A stretch of DNA of 64,000 nucleotides. Origin: Rikenellaceae bacterium. Lineage in GTDB: Bacteria; Bacteroidota; Bacteroidia; Bacteroidales; Rikenellaceae. The position numbers and the translations under genes were made by a program. The stretch lies in the NCBI GenBank assembly GCA_015060115.1, contig SUZB01000004.1, positions 58,410 to 122,409 of the forward strand, written 5' to 3'. The notes below the pieces were generated by a model. That model was not told the origin of the DNA. It searched no databases and saw only the letters and a program-made list of their open reading frames with translations. Of the stretch, positions 1 through 8,014 are shown in pieces (the first letter of the stretch is position 1; every line of letters starts with the position of its first letter).

Positions 1-505
1 CCTGAGCCTGCTTCAAGCACTCCTCCAACTCTGCCATATCGGCATTAGCATAGCGGTAGCGCTGAGCCTTGCAGAGGCGAACACCGTCGATGATAGATGC
101 GTGGTTCAAAGCGTCAGAGATGATAGCATCTTCGGCAGTGAACAGAGGCTCGAATACACCACCATTAGCATCGAAGCAAGCAGCGTAAAGGATGGTATCC
201 TCAGTGCCGAAGTAGTCAGCGATAGCCTTCTCAAGCTCCTTGTGCATATCCTGGCAGCCGCAGATGAAGCGTACTGACGACATACCGAAGCCACGATCGT
301 CCAAAGCCTTCTTTGCAGCGTCGATAAGGCGCTGGTTGTCAGAGAGACCGAGGTAGTTGTTTGCGCAGAAGTTCAAAACGGGGCGGTTTGCAACATTAAT
401 CTCGGCACGCTGAGGAGACTCAATGATACGCTCTGTCTTGTACAAGCCGGCAGCCTTAATCTCTGCCAACTCATTCTGCAAATACTGCTGAAATTTTCCG
501 TACAT
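1..505 (-). CDS. kbl: Glycine C-acetyltransferase (2-amino-3-ketobutyrate CoA ligase), 5' part only
   Basis: The first 168 codons are present, read leftward from ATG at 503-505; the 3' end lies outside the window. The enzyme is a PLP-dependent alpha-oxoamine synthase that splits 2-amino-3-ketobutyrate with CoA into glycine and acetyl-CoA, the second step of threonine catabolism. The translation starts MYGKFQQYLQNELAEIKAAG and contains the family stretches NFCANNYLGLS (about residues 41-51), GFGMSSVRFICG and LYAACFDANGG, and DALNHASIIDGVRL. The PLP lysine would lie in the missing part. A -7 box lies upstream on the same strand at 578-585. Known family members are close to this sequence, so the identity is secure. 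Confidence 0.93.
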   Translation of the reverse strand, partial: MYGKFQQYLQNELAEIKAAGLYKTERIIESPQRAEINVANRPVLNFCANNYLGLSDNQRLIDAAKKALDDRGFGMSSVRFICGCQDMHKELEKAIADYFGTEDTILYAACFDANGGVFEPLFTAEDAIISDALNHASIIDGVRLCKAQRYRYANADMAELEECLKQAQ

Positions 506-577
506 TGTAGTAAGTTTTAAGTTATTGTGTTGATGAATCTTAGCCGACGAACAAAGCGCTTGAAGCGCTAACAACTA

Positions 578-585
578 CAAAGGTA
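578..585 (-). promoter_or_regulatory. -7 box for kbl
   Basis: CAAAGGTA on the plus strand reads TACCTTTG on the minus strand and fits the Bacteroidetes TAnnTTTG -7 box. The predicted leader to the kbl ATG is about 70 nt. No clear TTTG -33 box is seen at the expected spacing. Confidence 0.55.
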
Positions 586-1059
586 GAAAATTTTTCACGA
601 AAAACAATACGATAACCACCAAAAAATAGAGAGTCAAAACCTACAATCGACATAATTACATCTAAGATTAGCAACGGAGAAACAGGAAAACACCTCACAA
701 AATAAATATAGCGCTCACACCTTATCACACCTTTCGACATATCTCAAATAGTCAAACTAACAAGAAATAAACATTAACATTGTTATAACTTTGTTATATC
801 AAAACTTAATAAAGCAACGAACCCGCAACAAGATAATAGCAATTTGACTATATTATATATAAATTAACAATGTTATGAGTGTGTTCTATCGGTGCAGAAT
901 AAAGCAAATAAACCAAAACAAGATAATACCAACTTAGTCCATTTTAATTAACAGAGTTATAACTGCGTTATATCAATATTATATGAGTGAATAATACGCA
1001 TACAATTATAATAGCTCATAGATGTGGCGGGTGAATTATCAGCAATTAGAGGAATATCA
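586..1059. repeat. AT-rich gap with degenerate repeats of a promoter-like motif
   Basis: This gap of about 690 bp between kbl and the first small gene has no convincing gene. It holds imperfect copies of GTTATAACTTTGTTATATC near 783, 873 and 956, and a related fourth copy near 1079. Spacings are about 90, 83 and 123 bp. Parts of the following sequence (AACAAGATAATA) are also repeated after the first two copies. The first and fourth copies contain an intact TAnnTTTG box; the other two are decayed at that position. A 66-codon minus-strand frame at 540-740 is not supported. Confidence 0.5.
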
Positions 1060-1091
1060 TTTGCTTTTTTACTAAAAGTGTTATATCTTTG
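1060..1091 (+). promoter_or_regulatory. Promoter for the small hypothetical gene at 1194
   Basis: TTTG at 1060-1063 is followed after 20 nt by TATCTTTG at 1084-1091, a good -33/-7 pair. The predicted leader to the ATG at 1194 is about 100 nt. Confidence 0.6.
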
Positions 1092-1193
1092 TTATAACAT
1101 TGTTAATATTATATGAGTATTTAATTAGATTGTTATCAATGTTTTGAATTTGGCTAACACTCAGTGTAAATAATAACTATACAATCAATAATT

Positions 1194-1409
1194 ATGAAAG
1201 TATCACAGATTAAGACAATCAAGAGTTATATAGGTACATTGCGCGAATTTAAAGTGGGAGAGACCAAATACTACAAGCTCGTTAATACCGACTACACTGG
1301 TTTTTATATGGCTCGCAAGCGACTACAAGACAATAAGATAGCTCAGTTCTCATTTGATCGCTACGAAGAGGGTGGCGAAAGATATTTTGCGATTACAAGA
1401 GAAGAGTAA
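1194..1409 (+). CDS. Small hypothetical protein, 71 aa
   Basis: Not recognised. The frame starts at ATG 1194 and encodes a basic/aromatic soluble protein with no signal peptide or membrane segment (residues KYYKLVNTDYTGFYMARKRL in the middle, DRYEEGGERYFAI near the end). The alternation of hydrophobic and charged residues suggests a small beta-rich fold, but no function can be assigned. It has its own well-formed promoter at 1060-1091, which supports it as a real gene. It is followed 43 nt later by a second small frame on the same strand, so the two may be co-transcribed. Base composition is more AT-rich than in the neighbouring housekeeping genes. Confidence 0.6.
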   Translation: MKVSQIKTIKSYIGTLREFKVGETKYYKLVNTDYTGFYMARKRLQDNKIAQFSFDRYEEGGERYFAITREE

Positions 1410-1452
1410 ACCTCGACAAACTTAGTTTAGCTCGTAAAATAGTTACAGATGA

Positions 1453-1737
1453 TTGGCCATTCTACGAAAGGTGCAGTTCTCGATTGATGAAATGGCATAT
1501 GAGTTCTACCCACTATACACCGAAAGAGACCATGGTAGCGGTAAGATATGGGAGTGGTTTGATGAATCGGTTACAGGTAGCGATAGAGAACTTATATACG
1601 CATTATCAAATGCCGAAAATGCAAAGATGAAGTTTATAGGAAGCCAGTACTATGACATTCGGAACATAACACAACAACAAACTCTGGACATAAAAAGGGT
1701 TGTTGAGTTATACAATGCGATGGGCGGTACATATTAG
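1453..1737 (+). CDS. Small hypothetical protein, up to 94 aa
   Basis: Not recognised. The frame opens directly after an in-frame TGA at 1450-1452, so the start must be TTG at 1453, GTG at 1471 or ATG at 1492; TTG gives the longest product and its use is uncertain. The product is soluble and acidic/aromatic (MAYEFYPLYTERDHG, KIWEWFDESVTGSDRELIYAL). It has no signal peptide or transmembrane segment. It lies 43 nt after the 71-aa gene on the same strand and is probably in the same transcript. It could be a regulatory or accessory gene; nothing in the sequence decides this. Confidence 0.5.
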   Translation: MAILRKVQFSIDEMAYEFYPLYTERDHGSGKIWEWFDESVTGSDRELIYALSNAENAKMKFIGSQYYDIRNITQQQTLDIKRVVELYNAMGGTY

Positions 1738-1845
1738 AACATAGGGCATTAGGGAAGAGCACTAACGACATTTATCCGTAGGCACCTTACATTCCCTAAA
1801 CTCATTAAATTCCACCATAAAACACTTACCAACCAGCAATCAGCC

Positions 1846-1975
1846 AATTTCTTGTCAGAAGGGGTTAGGCTTGGCCTATCGCAGAAGAATCCCCCAAGGG
1901 ATAGTACAAAGAAGTACAGCCCTTGGGGGATTACTTTTGGGATGGGTCGAGAATGACCTCTTATCACAAGAAATT
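1846..1975 (-). repeat. Stop-overlapping two-level palindrome, copy A
   Basis: The outer arms, 1846-1867 and 1954-1975, pair almost throughout. The inner arms, 1888-1900 (AATCCCCCAAGGG) and 1920-1932, pair perfectly, with GTAC pairs continuing inside the loop. The right outer arm contains the TAA stop (1974-1976) of the comM-like gene. Related copies lie at 6869-6996 and 57460-57585. A transcript would fold into a long cruciform-like hairpin, so the element may serve as a terminator or 3'-end stabiliser. Confidence 0.8.
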
Positions 1976-3497
1976 ACCTTCTGTCGAGGGTGCGATACCC
2001 TATCGCTTCGGAGATATGGGCGGGCTCGATGTTCTCTTTGCCTTCGAGGTCAGCGATGGTGCGGGCAACCTTGATAATGCGGTCGTAGGCGCGGGCAGAG
2101 AGGTCGAGGGCGGTCATCGCCTGCTCAAGCATCATCTGCGAGGGTTTATCTAAAGGTGCAAACTTACGGAGCATAGCGCCTGTCATCTCGGCATTGGAGT
2201 GTATATCAAGGCCCTCGAAGCGCTTTAATTGTCGCTCACGGGCTGCCACCACCCTCTGGCGTATCTCGGCACTCGACTCTGCGCGTTGCTCCGAAGATAG
2301 CTCGCCTACGGCAACGGGGACAACCTCGATATGTATATCTATTCTATCCATCAGAGGGCCAGAGATATGCGCCTTGTAGCGATGCACTGCAGCAGCCGAG
2401 CAGGTACACTCCTTGGTGGGGTGGTTATAGTAGCCACAGGGGCAGGGGTTCATAGATGCCACAAGCATAAAGTTGGCGGGATAGTCCACCGAGTATTTTG
2501 CACGCGAAATGGCGATATGGCGCTCCTCCAAGGGTTGGCGCAGCACCTCAAGAACGCTACGCCCAAACTCAGGCATCTCATCGAGGAACAAGACACCATT
2601 ATTTGCCAACGACACCTCGCCGGGCTGTGGCGACTGGCCACCACCGATAAGTGCCACCTGCGATGTTAGGTGGTGCGGGGCACGGAAGGGGCGGTGCGAC
2701 ATAAGGCCACGATGTGTGCCTATCTTGCCCGCTACGGAGTGTATCTTCGTGGTCTCCAACGCCTCCTCAAGGGTCATAGGCGGAAGAATGGTAGGCACAC
2801 GGCGGGCAAGCATCGTCTTACCAGAGCCCGGAGAGCCTATCATAATAACATTGTGGCCACCCGCAGCGGCAACCTCCAAGGCTCGCTTGACATACTCCTG
2901 CCCTTTGACATCGGCAAAGTCATCGGAAAACTCGCACTCCGCATCATCCGCCGTCGCTATGCAGTGTTCGGCAGGGGTATAGGGGGTATTGCCGTTAAGG
3001 ATTGCGCAAATCTCAAGCAACGAGCCTACGCCAACGACATCTATGCCATCGACAACAGCGCCCTCCGACAGATTCTCCTCAGGCAGAAAGACCCTCTTAA
3101 GGCCACGCTCACGCGCCAACGCCACAAGGGGCAGAGCACCCTTTACGGGGCGAAGTGTGCCATTTAAGGATAGCTCACCCACGAACATCGAATCCGAGAG
3201 CATATCGGTGCGAATCTGCTCGGTAACTGCCAAGATACCAACAGCGATAGGCAGATCGTACAACGAGCCCTCCTTGCGCAGGTCGGCAGGGGCAAGATTT
3301 ACTACTATCTTCTTGTGAATCATACGATAGCCGCTATTGCCAAAGGCCGCCAATATGCGCTGCTCGCTCTCCTTGATGGTGTTATCGGGCAGACCGACAA
3401 TATAGAGGCCGATACCGCCACCCGACATATTCACCTCGATGGTAACATCTCGTGCCGCGATACCGTCAATAGCGCCGCTATGTACTCTTACGAACAT
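1974..3497 (-). CDS. comM: YifB/ComM family magnesium-chelatase-like AAA+ ATPase
   Basis: 507 aa, the normal family length. ComM-type proteins are hexameric helicases that promote branch migration when single-stranded DNA is integrated during natural transformation; many non-competent bacteria keep the gene. The N-terminal ChlI-like domain covers about residues 1-170 (VGLPDNTIKESEQRI, NLAPADLRKEGS). The AAA+ core has Walker A GSPGSGKT at 221-228 and Walker B VLFLDEMPEF near 300, followed by SMNPCPCGYY and a C-terminal Mg-chelatase domain ending in GYRTLDRR. It is the last gene of a five-gene minus-strand run (permease, menG, two secreted proteins, this gene), 17 nt after the preceding stop. 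Its own stop codon sits inside palindrome copy A. Confidence 0.93.
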   Translation of the reverse strand: MFVRVHSGAIDGIAARDVTIEVNMSGGGIGLYIVGLPDNTIKESEQRILAAFGNSGYRMIHKKIVVNLAPADLRKEGSLYDLPIAVGILAVTEQIRTDMLSDSMFVGELSLNGTLRPVKGALPLVALARERGLKRVFLPEENLSEGAVVDGIDVVGVGSLLEICAILNGNTPYTPAEHCIATADDAECEFSDDFADVKGQEYVKRALEVAAAGGHNVIMIGSPGSGKTMLARRVPTILPPMTLEEALETTKIHSVAGKIGTHRGLMSHRPFRAPHHLTSQVALIGGGQSPQPGEVSLANNGVLFLDEMPEFGRSVLEVLRQPLEERHIAISRAKYSVDYPANFMLVASMNPCPCGYYNHPTKECTCSAAAVHRYKAHISGPLMDRIDIHIEVVPVAVGELSSEQRAESSAEIRQRVVAARERQLKRFEGLDIHSNAEMTGAMLRKFAPLDKPSQMMLEQAMTALDLSARAYDRIIKVARTIADLEGKENIEPAHISEAIGYRTLDRR

Positions 3498-3514
3498 TAT
3501 GTATGTTCTATAAA

Positions 3515-4033
3515 TTAGTTATTAGGTATTACCGCCGTGGTAGGGTGAGCAATACTATCGACAGCCTCAACGACCTCCTTGCGCACACTCTTAAGCTGGC
3601 CGAGAGTGATATCCTCGCGCTTGGGGAATGCCTTGGGGTAGTCGCCATTTATGGAGTTCATCAGGATGATAGCCTCCTCCATCGATAGGCAGTCGCCCAC
3701 CGAGACCTTGAAATAGGGGCTCTCGTAGACTAAGTAGGCGTTGATGCCTGGGTATTTCGAGCGGAAACCAGCCAAGACACTCTGCGCCTTATCGCCGGCA
3801 TACTGGCCATTGTTGAAGTAGATGACCACACGGTAGCCACTCACCTTCGAGGGCTTAACCTTGGCATCGATAGTGCTAATTGCCGCAGCCGCAGCACTCT
3901 CCTCGTGAACGGTTACGCTACCACCACTTGCATCGTGCTGAGAGAGGCGATTGCGCTGTGAAGCGACACTCTGCGCCGAGACAGCACAGACCGACAGGAG
4001 AAGTATAAATAGTGTGAAAACAGACTTTTTCAT
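3515..4033 (-). CDS. Secreted SPOR-like domain protein, 172 aa
   Basis: The N-terminus is a Sec signal peptide (MKKSVFTLFILLLSVCAVSA, cleavage near residue 20). After a low-complexity Ser/Ala linker, residues about 65-130 read GYRVVIYFNNGQYAGDKA ... YPGINAYLVYESPYFKVSVG. This is the pattern of the small SPOR-like fold often found in Bacteroidetes periplasmic proteins (family knowledge). SPOR domains bind denuded peptidoglycan, so a cell-wall role is plausible but inferred. The tail is charged and ends in a Pro/Asn-rich stretch. It is in an operon: 15 nt after the 169-aa secreted protein gene and 17 nt before the comM-like gene. Confidence 0.75.
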   Translation of the reverse strand: MKKSVFTLFILLLSVCAVSAQSVASQRNRLSQHDASGGSVTVHEESAAAAAISTIDAKVKPSKVSGYRVVIYFNNGQYAGDKAQSVLAGFRSKYPGINAYLVYESPYFKVSVGDCLSMEEAIILMNSINGDYPKAFPKREDITLGQLKSVRKEVVEAVDSIAHPTTAVIPNN

Positions 4034-4048
4034 AGGCTTACAAATGTT

Positions 4049-4558
4049 CTATAACTTGCTAATTAGGTCCTCTATAACGCCATTAGATATTGCGAATTTA
4101 TCCAAAAATTTCGAGATAGCAATATTTTCGGCCGAAATAGTCTTCTTATATATAGATATTCCGCCACGCACATTGTAGCTGACGGTAAGCCCCTCGTCAC
4201 GCTTAAGCACCAAGCGCAACATTTTAAGCAGAGCAAACGAGCTACGCGACTCAAAGCGCAGTGGAACAAGAACGGTCTCGGTGCGATTGCGGCGCAACAC
4301 CACCTTATCGCGCAACGAGATGACACCCAACGACTTGCCGTTATCGAAAATCTCGACATTGGCGAACTTTGCTACCAGACGAAGGTGGGTATCGTTGGTC
4401 ATCTCGACCCAGATATTAGCGCCCGTAGAGGATAGGTGCGTAACACGCTCGATGCGCTCAATCTTAATCTTCGATGCAATAGAGCCCACGATGCCCGCCT
4501 GTGCCACGGGTGCAACAAGCATAAAAGCAAACAAAAGTATGATATATAATCTCTTCAT
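4049..4558 (-). CDS. Secreted hypothetical protein with LEA14/immunoglobulin-like pattern, 169 aa
   Basis: The signal peptide spans about residues 1-21 (MKRLYIILLFAFMLVAPVAQA). The mature part is a run of predicted beta strands (ANIWVEMTNDTHLRLVAKFA, VEIFDNGKSLGVISLRDKVV, TVLVPLRFES) resembling LEA14-type or DUF4251-like small beta proteins. No catalytic motif is visible. The name is therefore tentative and no function is assigned. The gene sits between menG (27 nt upstream) and the SPOR-like gene (15 nt downstream) and is probably co-transcribed with both. Export to the periplasm is the only confident statement. Confidence 0.65.
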   Translation of the reverse strand: MKRLYIILLFAFMLVAPVAQAGIVGSIASKIKIERIERVTHLSSTGANIWVEMTNDTHLRLVAKFANVEIFDNGKSLGVISLRDKVVLRRNRTETVLVPLRFESRSSFALLKMLRLVLKRDEGLTVSYNVRGGISIYKKTISAENIAISKFLDKFAISNGVIEDLISKL

Positions 4559-4585
4559 AATCCGTATATTAAACGCTGCAAAGGG

Positions 4586-5305
4586 CTATTTTCTTGCCTC
4601 GTAGATGTGTGCAATGCCAAAGCTCTGCGACCTACGCTTTACATCGCTAAATCCCACACTCTCCAAAATATCGGAAAAGCGCTCAGGCGAGGGAAACTCA
4701 TCGACCGACTCGGGCAGATAGATATAGGCCTGCTTATCCTTCGAGATAAGGCCACCGATAGCGGGTAGCAGATGGTGGGAATACTGCGCATAGACCCAAC
4801 GAACAAGCCAATTGCGAGGAGTGGAAAACTCCAAAACAACGATTTTGCCACCTCGGCGTATTGCACGGTGCATCTCTCGAAGGCCTCCCTCCAAATCCTC
4901 GAAGTTGCGCACACCAAAGGCTACGGTGGCAACATCGACACTCTCGGTGGCTATGGTCGTAAGGCCCTCAGCATCACCCTTCTCCAACGATATTCGGTCG
5001 TTAAGCTCAGCACTCTCAACCTTACGGCGAGCAACATTGAGCATCTCTTCGGAGAGGTCTACACCCACAATCTGCGCCCCCTCAATCTTGCGGGCAAGCA
5101 GAATTGCGAGGTCGCCAGTGCCGGTTGCAACATCAAGCACTCGCCGAGGCTTCAACCTACGCACTATGCGTACCACACGGCTACGCCAGATGCGGTCGAT
5201 CTGGAACGAGAGGATATGGTTTAGGCGGTCGTAGTTAGGTGCGATATTGTCAAACATCGCCTCGACCTGCTCCTTCTTTGTTTGCTGTTCGTTATATGGT
5301 TTCAT
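4586..5305 (-). CDS. menG: Demethylmenaquinone methyltransferase (UbiE/MenG)
   Basis: 239 aa, the full family length. The enzyme transfers a methyl group from S-adenosylmethionine to demethylmenaquinone, the last step of menaquinone synthesis in the cytoplasm at the membrane. The SAM-binding motif I, VLDVATGTGD, is at residues 56-65. Family blocks FDNIAPNYDRLNHILSF near the start, VATVAFGVRNFEDLEGGLRE, and LEFSTPRNWLVRWVYAQY later are all present. Menaquinone is the only respiratory quinone of Bacteroidales, so menG rather than ubiE is the better name. The gene follows the LolC/E-like permease gene by 9 nt and precedes a secreted protein gene by 27 nt on the minus strand. Confidence 0.93.
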   Translation of the reverse strand: MKPYNEQQTKKEQVEAMFDNIAPNYDRLNHILSFQIDRIWRSRVVRIVRRLKPRRVLDVATGTGDLAILLARKIEGAQIVGVDLSEEMLNVARRKVESAELNDRISLEKGDAEGLTTIATESVDVATVAFGVRNFEDLEGGLREMHRAIRRGGKIVVLEFSTPRNWLVRWVYAQYSHHLLPAIGGLISKDKQAYIYLPESVDEFPSPERFSDILESVGFSDVKRRSQSFGIAHIYEARK

Positions 5306-5314
5306 ACTTGGTAA

Positions 5315-6556
5315 TTATTCATAACGCATTGTCTCCGAGGGCGATATGCGCGAAGCATAGGCCGCAGGAAGCAACATAACAACCGTTGCCACCGCTATCG
5401 AGCCAACGACAGCCAGCGCCCACCAGCCCCAACACATAGCCGCAGGCACTGCCGAGAGCAGATAGCCCTCAGCAGGGAGTGGCACAACGGCAAAGTGGTG
5501 CTGAATGGCACATAGCGCAATGCCCACAATGGTGCCCCACACCACACCTCGACCCACGATAAAGAGGGCTCGGAAGAGGAAGAGGCGCACCACACGCCAA
5601 CCCGACATTCCGAGAGCACGAAGCTCGCCAATCATACGCTGTCGCTCCAAGACGATGATAAGTAGCGCGGTAGTCATATTTAGCAACGCCACGACAATCA
5701 TTATCACAATGACAATCAGCGCATTAAGGTCGTGCGTGGCAAGCCAGAAATAGACCGTAGGGAAGATGTCGCCGAGCGTAAATGCCTCGCCATCAATATC
5801 TTCTGCATAGTACAGCTCTATAAGGCGCTCGTTAAGGTCATCGGCAACAAGTTGATTATCGACACCCTCTTTTAGCTTTAGTTCGTAGCCCGTAACCAAC
5901 CCCTCGAAGTCGTTGTAGAGGCGTTCCACATTGCCTATGTCGGTGATAGCAAAGCTGTTATCTATCATCTCGACACCTGTGCGATAGATACCCACAAGGC
6001 TATAACGGTCGCGAATCATCTGGCCACCGCCATCTATAAATACCATCTCGATACGGTCGCCTACCTGAACATCCATCTTCCCAGCAACGACCTCCGAGAG
6101 CAGAATATCGCGTGTTCGGGGCTCTTCGCCGATGCGGGGCAGCTCACCCGCAACGATATGGTCGGCATATAGCTTTAGGTCGTAGCCACGCTCCACACCC
6201 TTGAGGATAACGCCCACAATGTTGTCGGCACTCTTAAGAACACCCTCCTTTGCGGTATAGACAGCGTAGCTCTCGATGCGCTCATCCGCAAATAGTGCCT
6301 CCAGCGCCTCGCTACGCTCCAAGCCCTCGGACGAGAGCGTACCTCGACTATGTGGCGAGGTGATGACAACATCGGCCACAGCACCTGAGAGCAGATGCCC
6401 AAGGTCGCGCTTAAAGCCCACGACAACAGAGAGCGTAATGATGATTACGGCAAGGCTTACGGCCGTTGCCACCACCGCTACACGCTCCATCACGCCCACA
6501 CGCGCGCCACCCTTGCGCGAGGATAACCTACGCGCTATGTTAAGTTCAAGCCACAT
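5315..6556 (-). CDS. LolC/LolE-type ABC transporter permease (MacB-PCD/FtsX family)
   Basis: 413 aa. The architecture matches lipoprotein-releasing permeases. A membrane segment at about residues 25-48 (VAVVATAVSLAVIIITLSVV) is followed by a large periplasmic MacB-PCD domain. The C-terminal half has an FtsX domain with three more membrane segments (near 275-300, 325-350 and 370-395), including the RMIGELRALGMSGWRVVRLF pattern. In this family the permease works with a LolD ATPase to release lipoproteins from the inner membrane; no ATPase gene is adjacent here. It is the first gene of the operon ending in comM. Its ATG lies only about 8 nt from the -7 box at 6564-6571, so the leader is very short. 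Confidence 0.85.
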   Translation of the reverse strand: MWLELNIARRLSSRKGGARVGVMERVAVVATAVSLAVIIITLSVVVGFKRDLGHLLSGAVADVVITSPHSRGTLSSEGLERSEALEALFADERIESYAVYTAKEGVLKSADNIVGVILKGVERGYDLKLYADHIVAGELPRIGEEPRTRDILLSEVVAGKMDVQVGDRIEMVFIDGGGQMIRDRYSLVGIYRTGVEMIDNSFAITDIGNVERLYNDFEGLVTGYELKLKEGVDNQLVADDLNERLIELYYAEDIDGEAFTLGDIFPTVYFWLATHDLNALIVIVIMIVVALLNMTTALLIIVLERQRMIGELRALGMSGWRVVRLFLFRALFIVGRGVVWGTIVGIALCAIQHHFAVVPLPAEGYLLSAVPAAMCWGWWALAVVGSIAVATVVMLLPAAYASRISPSETMRYE

Positions 6557-6563
6557 AACGCTA

Positions 6564-6571
6564 CAAAGATA
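6564..6571 (-). promoter_or_regulatory. -7 box for the permease-menG-comM operon
   Basis: CAAAGATA on the plus strand reads TATCTTTG on the minus strand. The ATG at 6556 lies only 7 nt beyond the end of the box, so the predicted 5' leader is about 4 nt or less. Confidence 0.55.
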
Positions 6572-6596
6572 GCGAAAAAAGAGAAAAGAGCAAAGA

Positions 6597-6727
6597 GAGT
6601 TATTAGTTGTTAGAGATTAGTTGTTAGAGATTTTTAAGACAAGTAAGACCAATAAGACGAATAGGACTAATATGATACCCGACCTCGTAAGGTCTTATGG
6701 TCTTAAAGGTCCTACGGTCTTAAAAAA
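6597..6727 (+). repeat. Composite intergenic repeat, copy 1
   Basis: This copy has a TTAGTTGTTAGAG arm, four 9-bp units of the AAGACnARW type, the core ACCCGACCTCGTAAGGTC and a GGTCTTA-rich right arm. No right terminal arm is seen. It lies just upstream of the permease operon promoter. Confidence 0.8.
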
Positions 6728-6779
6728 GACAACAGAGACGCAGAGAAAGATGATAGCCGACTTCGTTGTTGTCCCTTTC

Positions 6780-6868
6780 GTCTCTTTCGTCCTTTTCGTC
6801 TCTTTATCCCTAACCTCACTACACTCCTTAAACTCACTAATAGAATTGCATCCGGTCAGCACGCAGCC
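6780..6868. repeat. CTTTCGTCY 9-bp tandem units and flank of palindrome copy B
   Basis: Four 9-bp units of the CTTTCGTCT type occur at about 6775-6810. The following stretch to 6868 (CCTAACCTCACTACACTCC and CATCCGGTCAGCACG) is repeated in inverted orientation next to palindrome copy C at about 57590-57650, so this flank belongs to the mobile or duplicated unit. No gene is seen; an open frame at 6621-6935 only translates repeats. Confidence 0.6.
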
Positions 6869-6996
6869 AATTTGTCGTCAGAAGGGGTTAGCTGTGGCCT
6901 CGATAAAGAAATTGCCCTGGATGGGACATACTTGAAGTATTTCCCATTCAGGGCAATGATTGAGAGGTCGCAGATGACCCCTTATCACGACAAATT
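6869..6996 (-). repeat. Stop-overlapping two-level palindrome, copy B
   Basis: The outer arms, 6869-6890 and 6975-6996, pair. The inner hairpin runs from ATTGCCCTG to CAGGGCAAT around ATACTTGAAGTAT. Relative to copies A and C the outer stem reads TTTGTCGT/ACGACAAA instead of TTTCTTGT/ACAAGAAA, changed on both sides so pairing is kept. The TGA stop (6985-6987) of the AraC gene lies inside the right arm. Confidence 0.8.
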
Positions 6997-7842
6997 CTCC
7001 TTCTGTGCACGCGCCTCCTTACGAATCTTAAGCGGCGTCTTCTTCAGATACTTACGGCAGAAGAGGGCAAAGTGGCCGTGGTTGGTGAAGCTGTACATCT
7101 TGATGATGCTCTTCAACGGAACATTGGTCTCGGTGAGGAGGTGCTCAATCTCTACGATGCGCTGCTTCTGCATCCAGCTGTATGGGGTGTCGCCAAACTC
7201 CTGCTTAAACATATTGTTGAAGTGCTGAATGCTGAAACCACAGATGTCGGCAAGCTCCTCAACGGTCTTGACGCGCGGTGCATTGTTCTTCACGAGCGAT
7301 GCAAACGACTGGTTGCGGTCGAAGAGGTTGTAGAAGGTGCGGAGCTGAATCTGGGGTGTAAAGAAGAACTTGAAGATTACGAACATCTCCTGAATCTTTG
7401 CTGCGTGGAGATGGTTACACTTCATATCGTTCTGCAAGTAGAAACGCACCGAGTTGAGCAGAAGCTCAAGAGGCTCGTTGAATGCCACCTGCGTAAATTT
7501 GTAGTTAATCTTCTTGATTTTGCCTACGATACTATTAAAAGGTATCATATCGCACGCTGCACCTGCCGTGATGAAGTGGGCACGCACTATCTCCATATCG
7601 GTGAGGGCTGTAACCTCATAGTGGTAGGCACGGAAGCAGAAGACAAAATGTCCCTCGCGCACGGTGTAGTCGCGACGCTCCTCAGAGGTAATCTCGAAAC
7701 TACCCGACATAAGGAAGAGGATATTGTTCTTGTCGCCACGGTCGAGGATAAGTTTCTCACCCGCCTTAAAGGTCTGATATACAAAGCCTGCTTCAGGCTC
7801 AACGGTATAGGAATGACAAGTTGCTGGACACTGATTCGACAT
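6985..7842 (-). CDS. AraC family transcriptional regulator
   Basis: 285 aa. The N-terminal two thirds form a cupin-like effector domain (KAGEKLILDRGDKNNILFLM, REGHFVFCFRAYHYEV). The C-terminal region, about residues 190-280, carries the two-helix-turn-helix AraC/XylS DNA-binding domain. Its pattern is EELADICGFSIQHFNNMFKQ, GDTPYSWMQKQRI, then the second helix pair IIKMYSFTNHGHFALFCRKY. The N-terminus has four Cys/His in a short stretch (NQCPATCHSYTVEP), which might bind a metal but could be chance. It is a monocistronic minus-strand gene with a -7 box at 7932-7939. The target genes are not evident, and the neighbours on both sides are unrelated. The stop codon is inside palindrome copy B. Confidence 0.88.
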   Translation of the reverse strand: MSNQCPATCHSYTVEPEAGFVYQTFKAGEKLILDRGDKNNILFLMSGSFEITSEERRDYTVREGHFVFCFRAYHYEVTALTDMEIVRAHFITAGAACDMIPFNSIVGKIKKINYKFTQVAFNEPLELLLNSVRFYLQNDMKCNHLHAAKIQEMFVIFKFFFTPQIQLRTFYNLFDRNQSFASLVKNNAPRVKTVEELADICGFSIQHFNNMFKQEFGDTPYSWMQKQRIVEIEHLLTETNVPLKSIIKMYSFTNHGHFALFCRKYLKKTPLKIRKEARAQKENLS

Positions 7843-7931
7843 CTTTGAAGTGGTTTTTGGGTTAGTATATTCGGTTAATTATTTAGTCAAATTGGTTAGG
7901 GCTTACGCATATAATATCGTTTCACACCATA

Positions 7932-7939
7932 CAAATATA
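7932..7939 (-). promoter_or_regulatory. -7 box for the AraC gene
   Basis: CAAATATA on the plus strand reads TATATTTG on the minus strand, about 90 nt upstream of the ATG at 7842. Confidence 0.45.
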
Positions 7940-8014
7940 CGCAAAAAAAATGAATGTGCAACTATTTTTTATGAATAAATTACAAAAAATAGGCAAAAAG
8001 GGCGGAGAGAGAGA

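Noticed and set aside
540..740. Open frame of 66 codons on the minus strand upstream of kbl
   Set aside because: It covers the kbl promoter region and AT-rich DNA with no protein-like features.
6621..6935. Open frame of 104 codons on the plus strand
   Set aside because: It simply translates the 9-bp repeat units (KTSKTNKTNRTN) and the palindrome flank; no homology or promoter supports a protein.
7072..7848. Open frame of 258 codons on the plus strand
   Set aside because: It is antisense to the AraC gene, which has clear domain evidence; the frame arises from strand-biased codon use.
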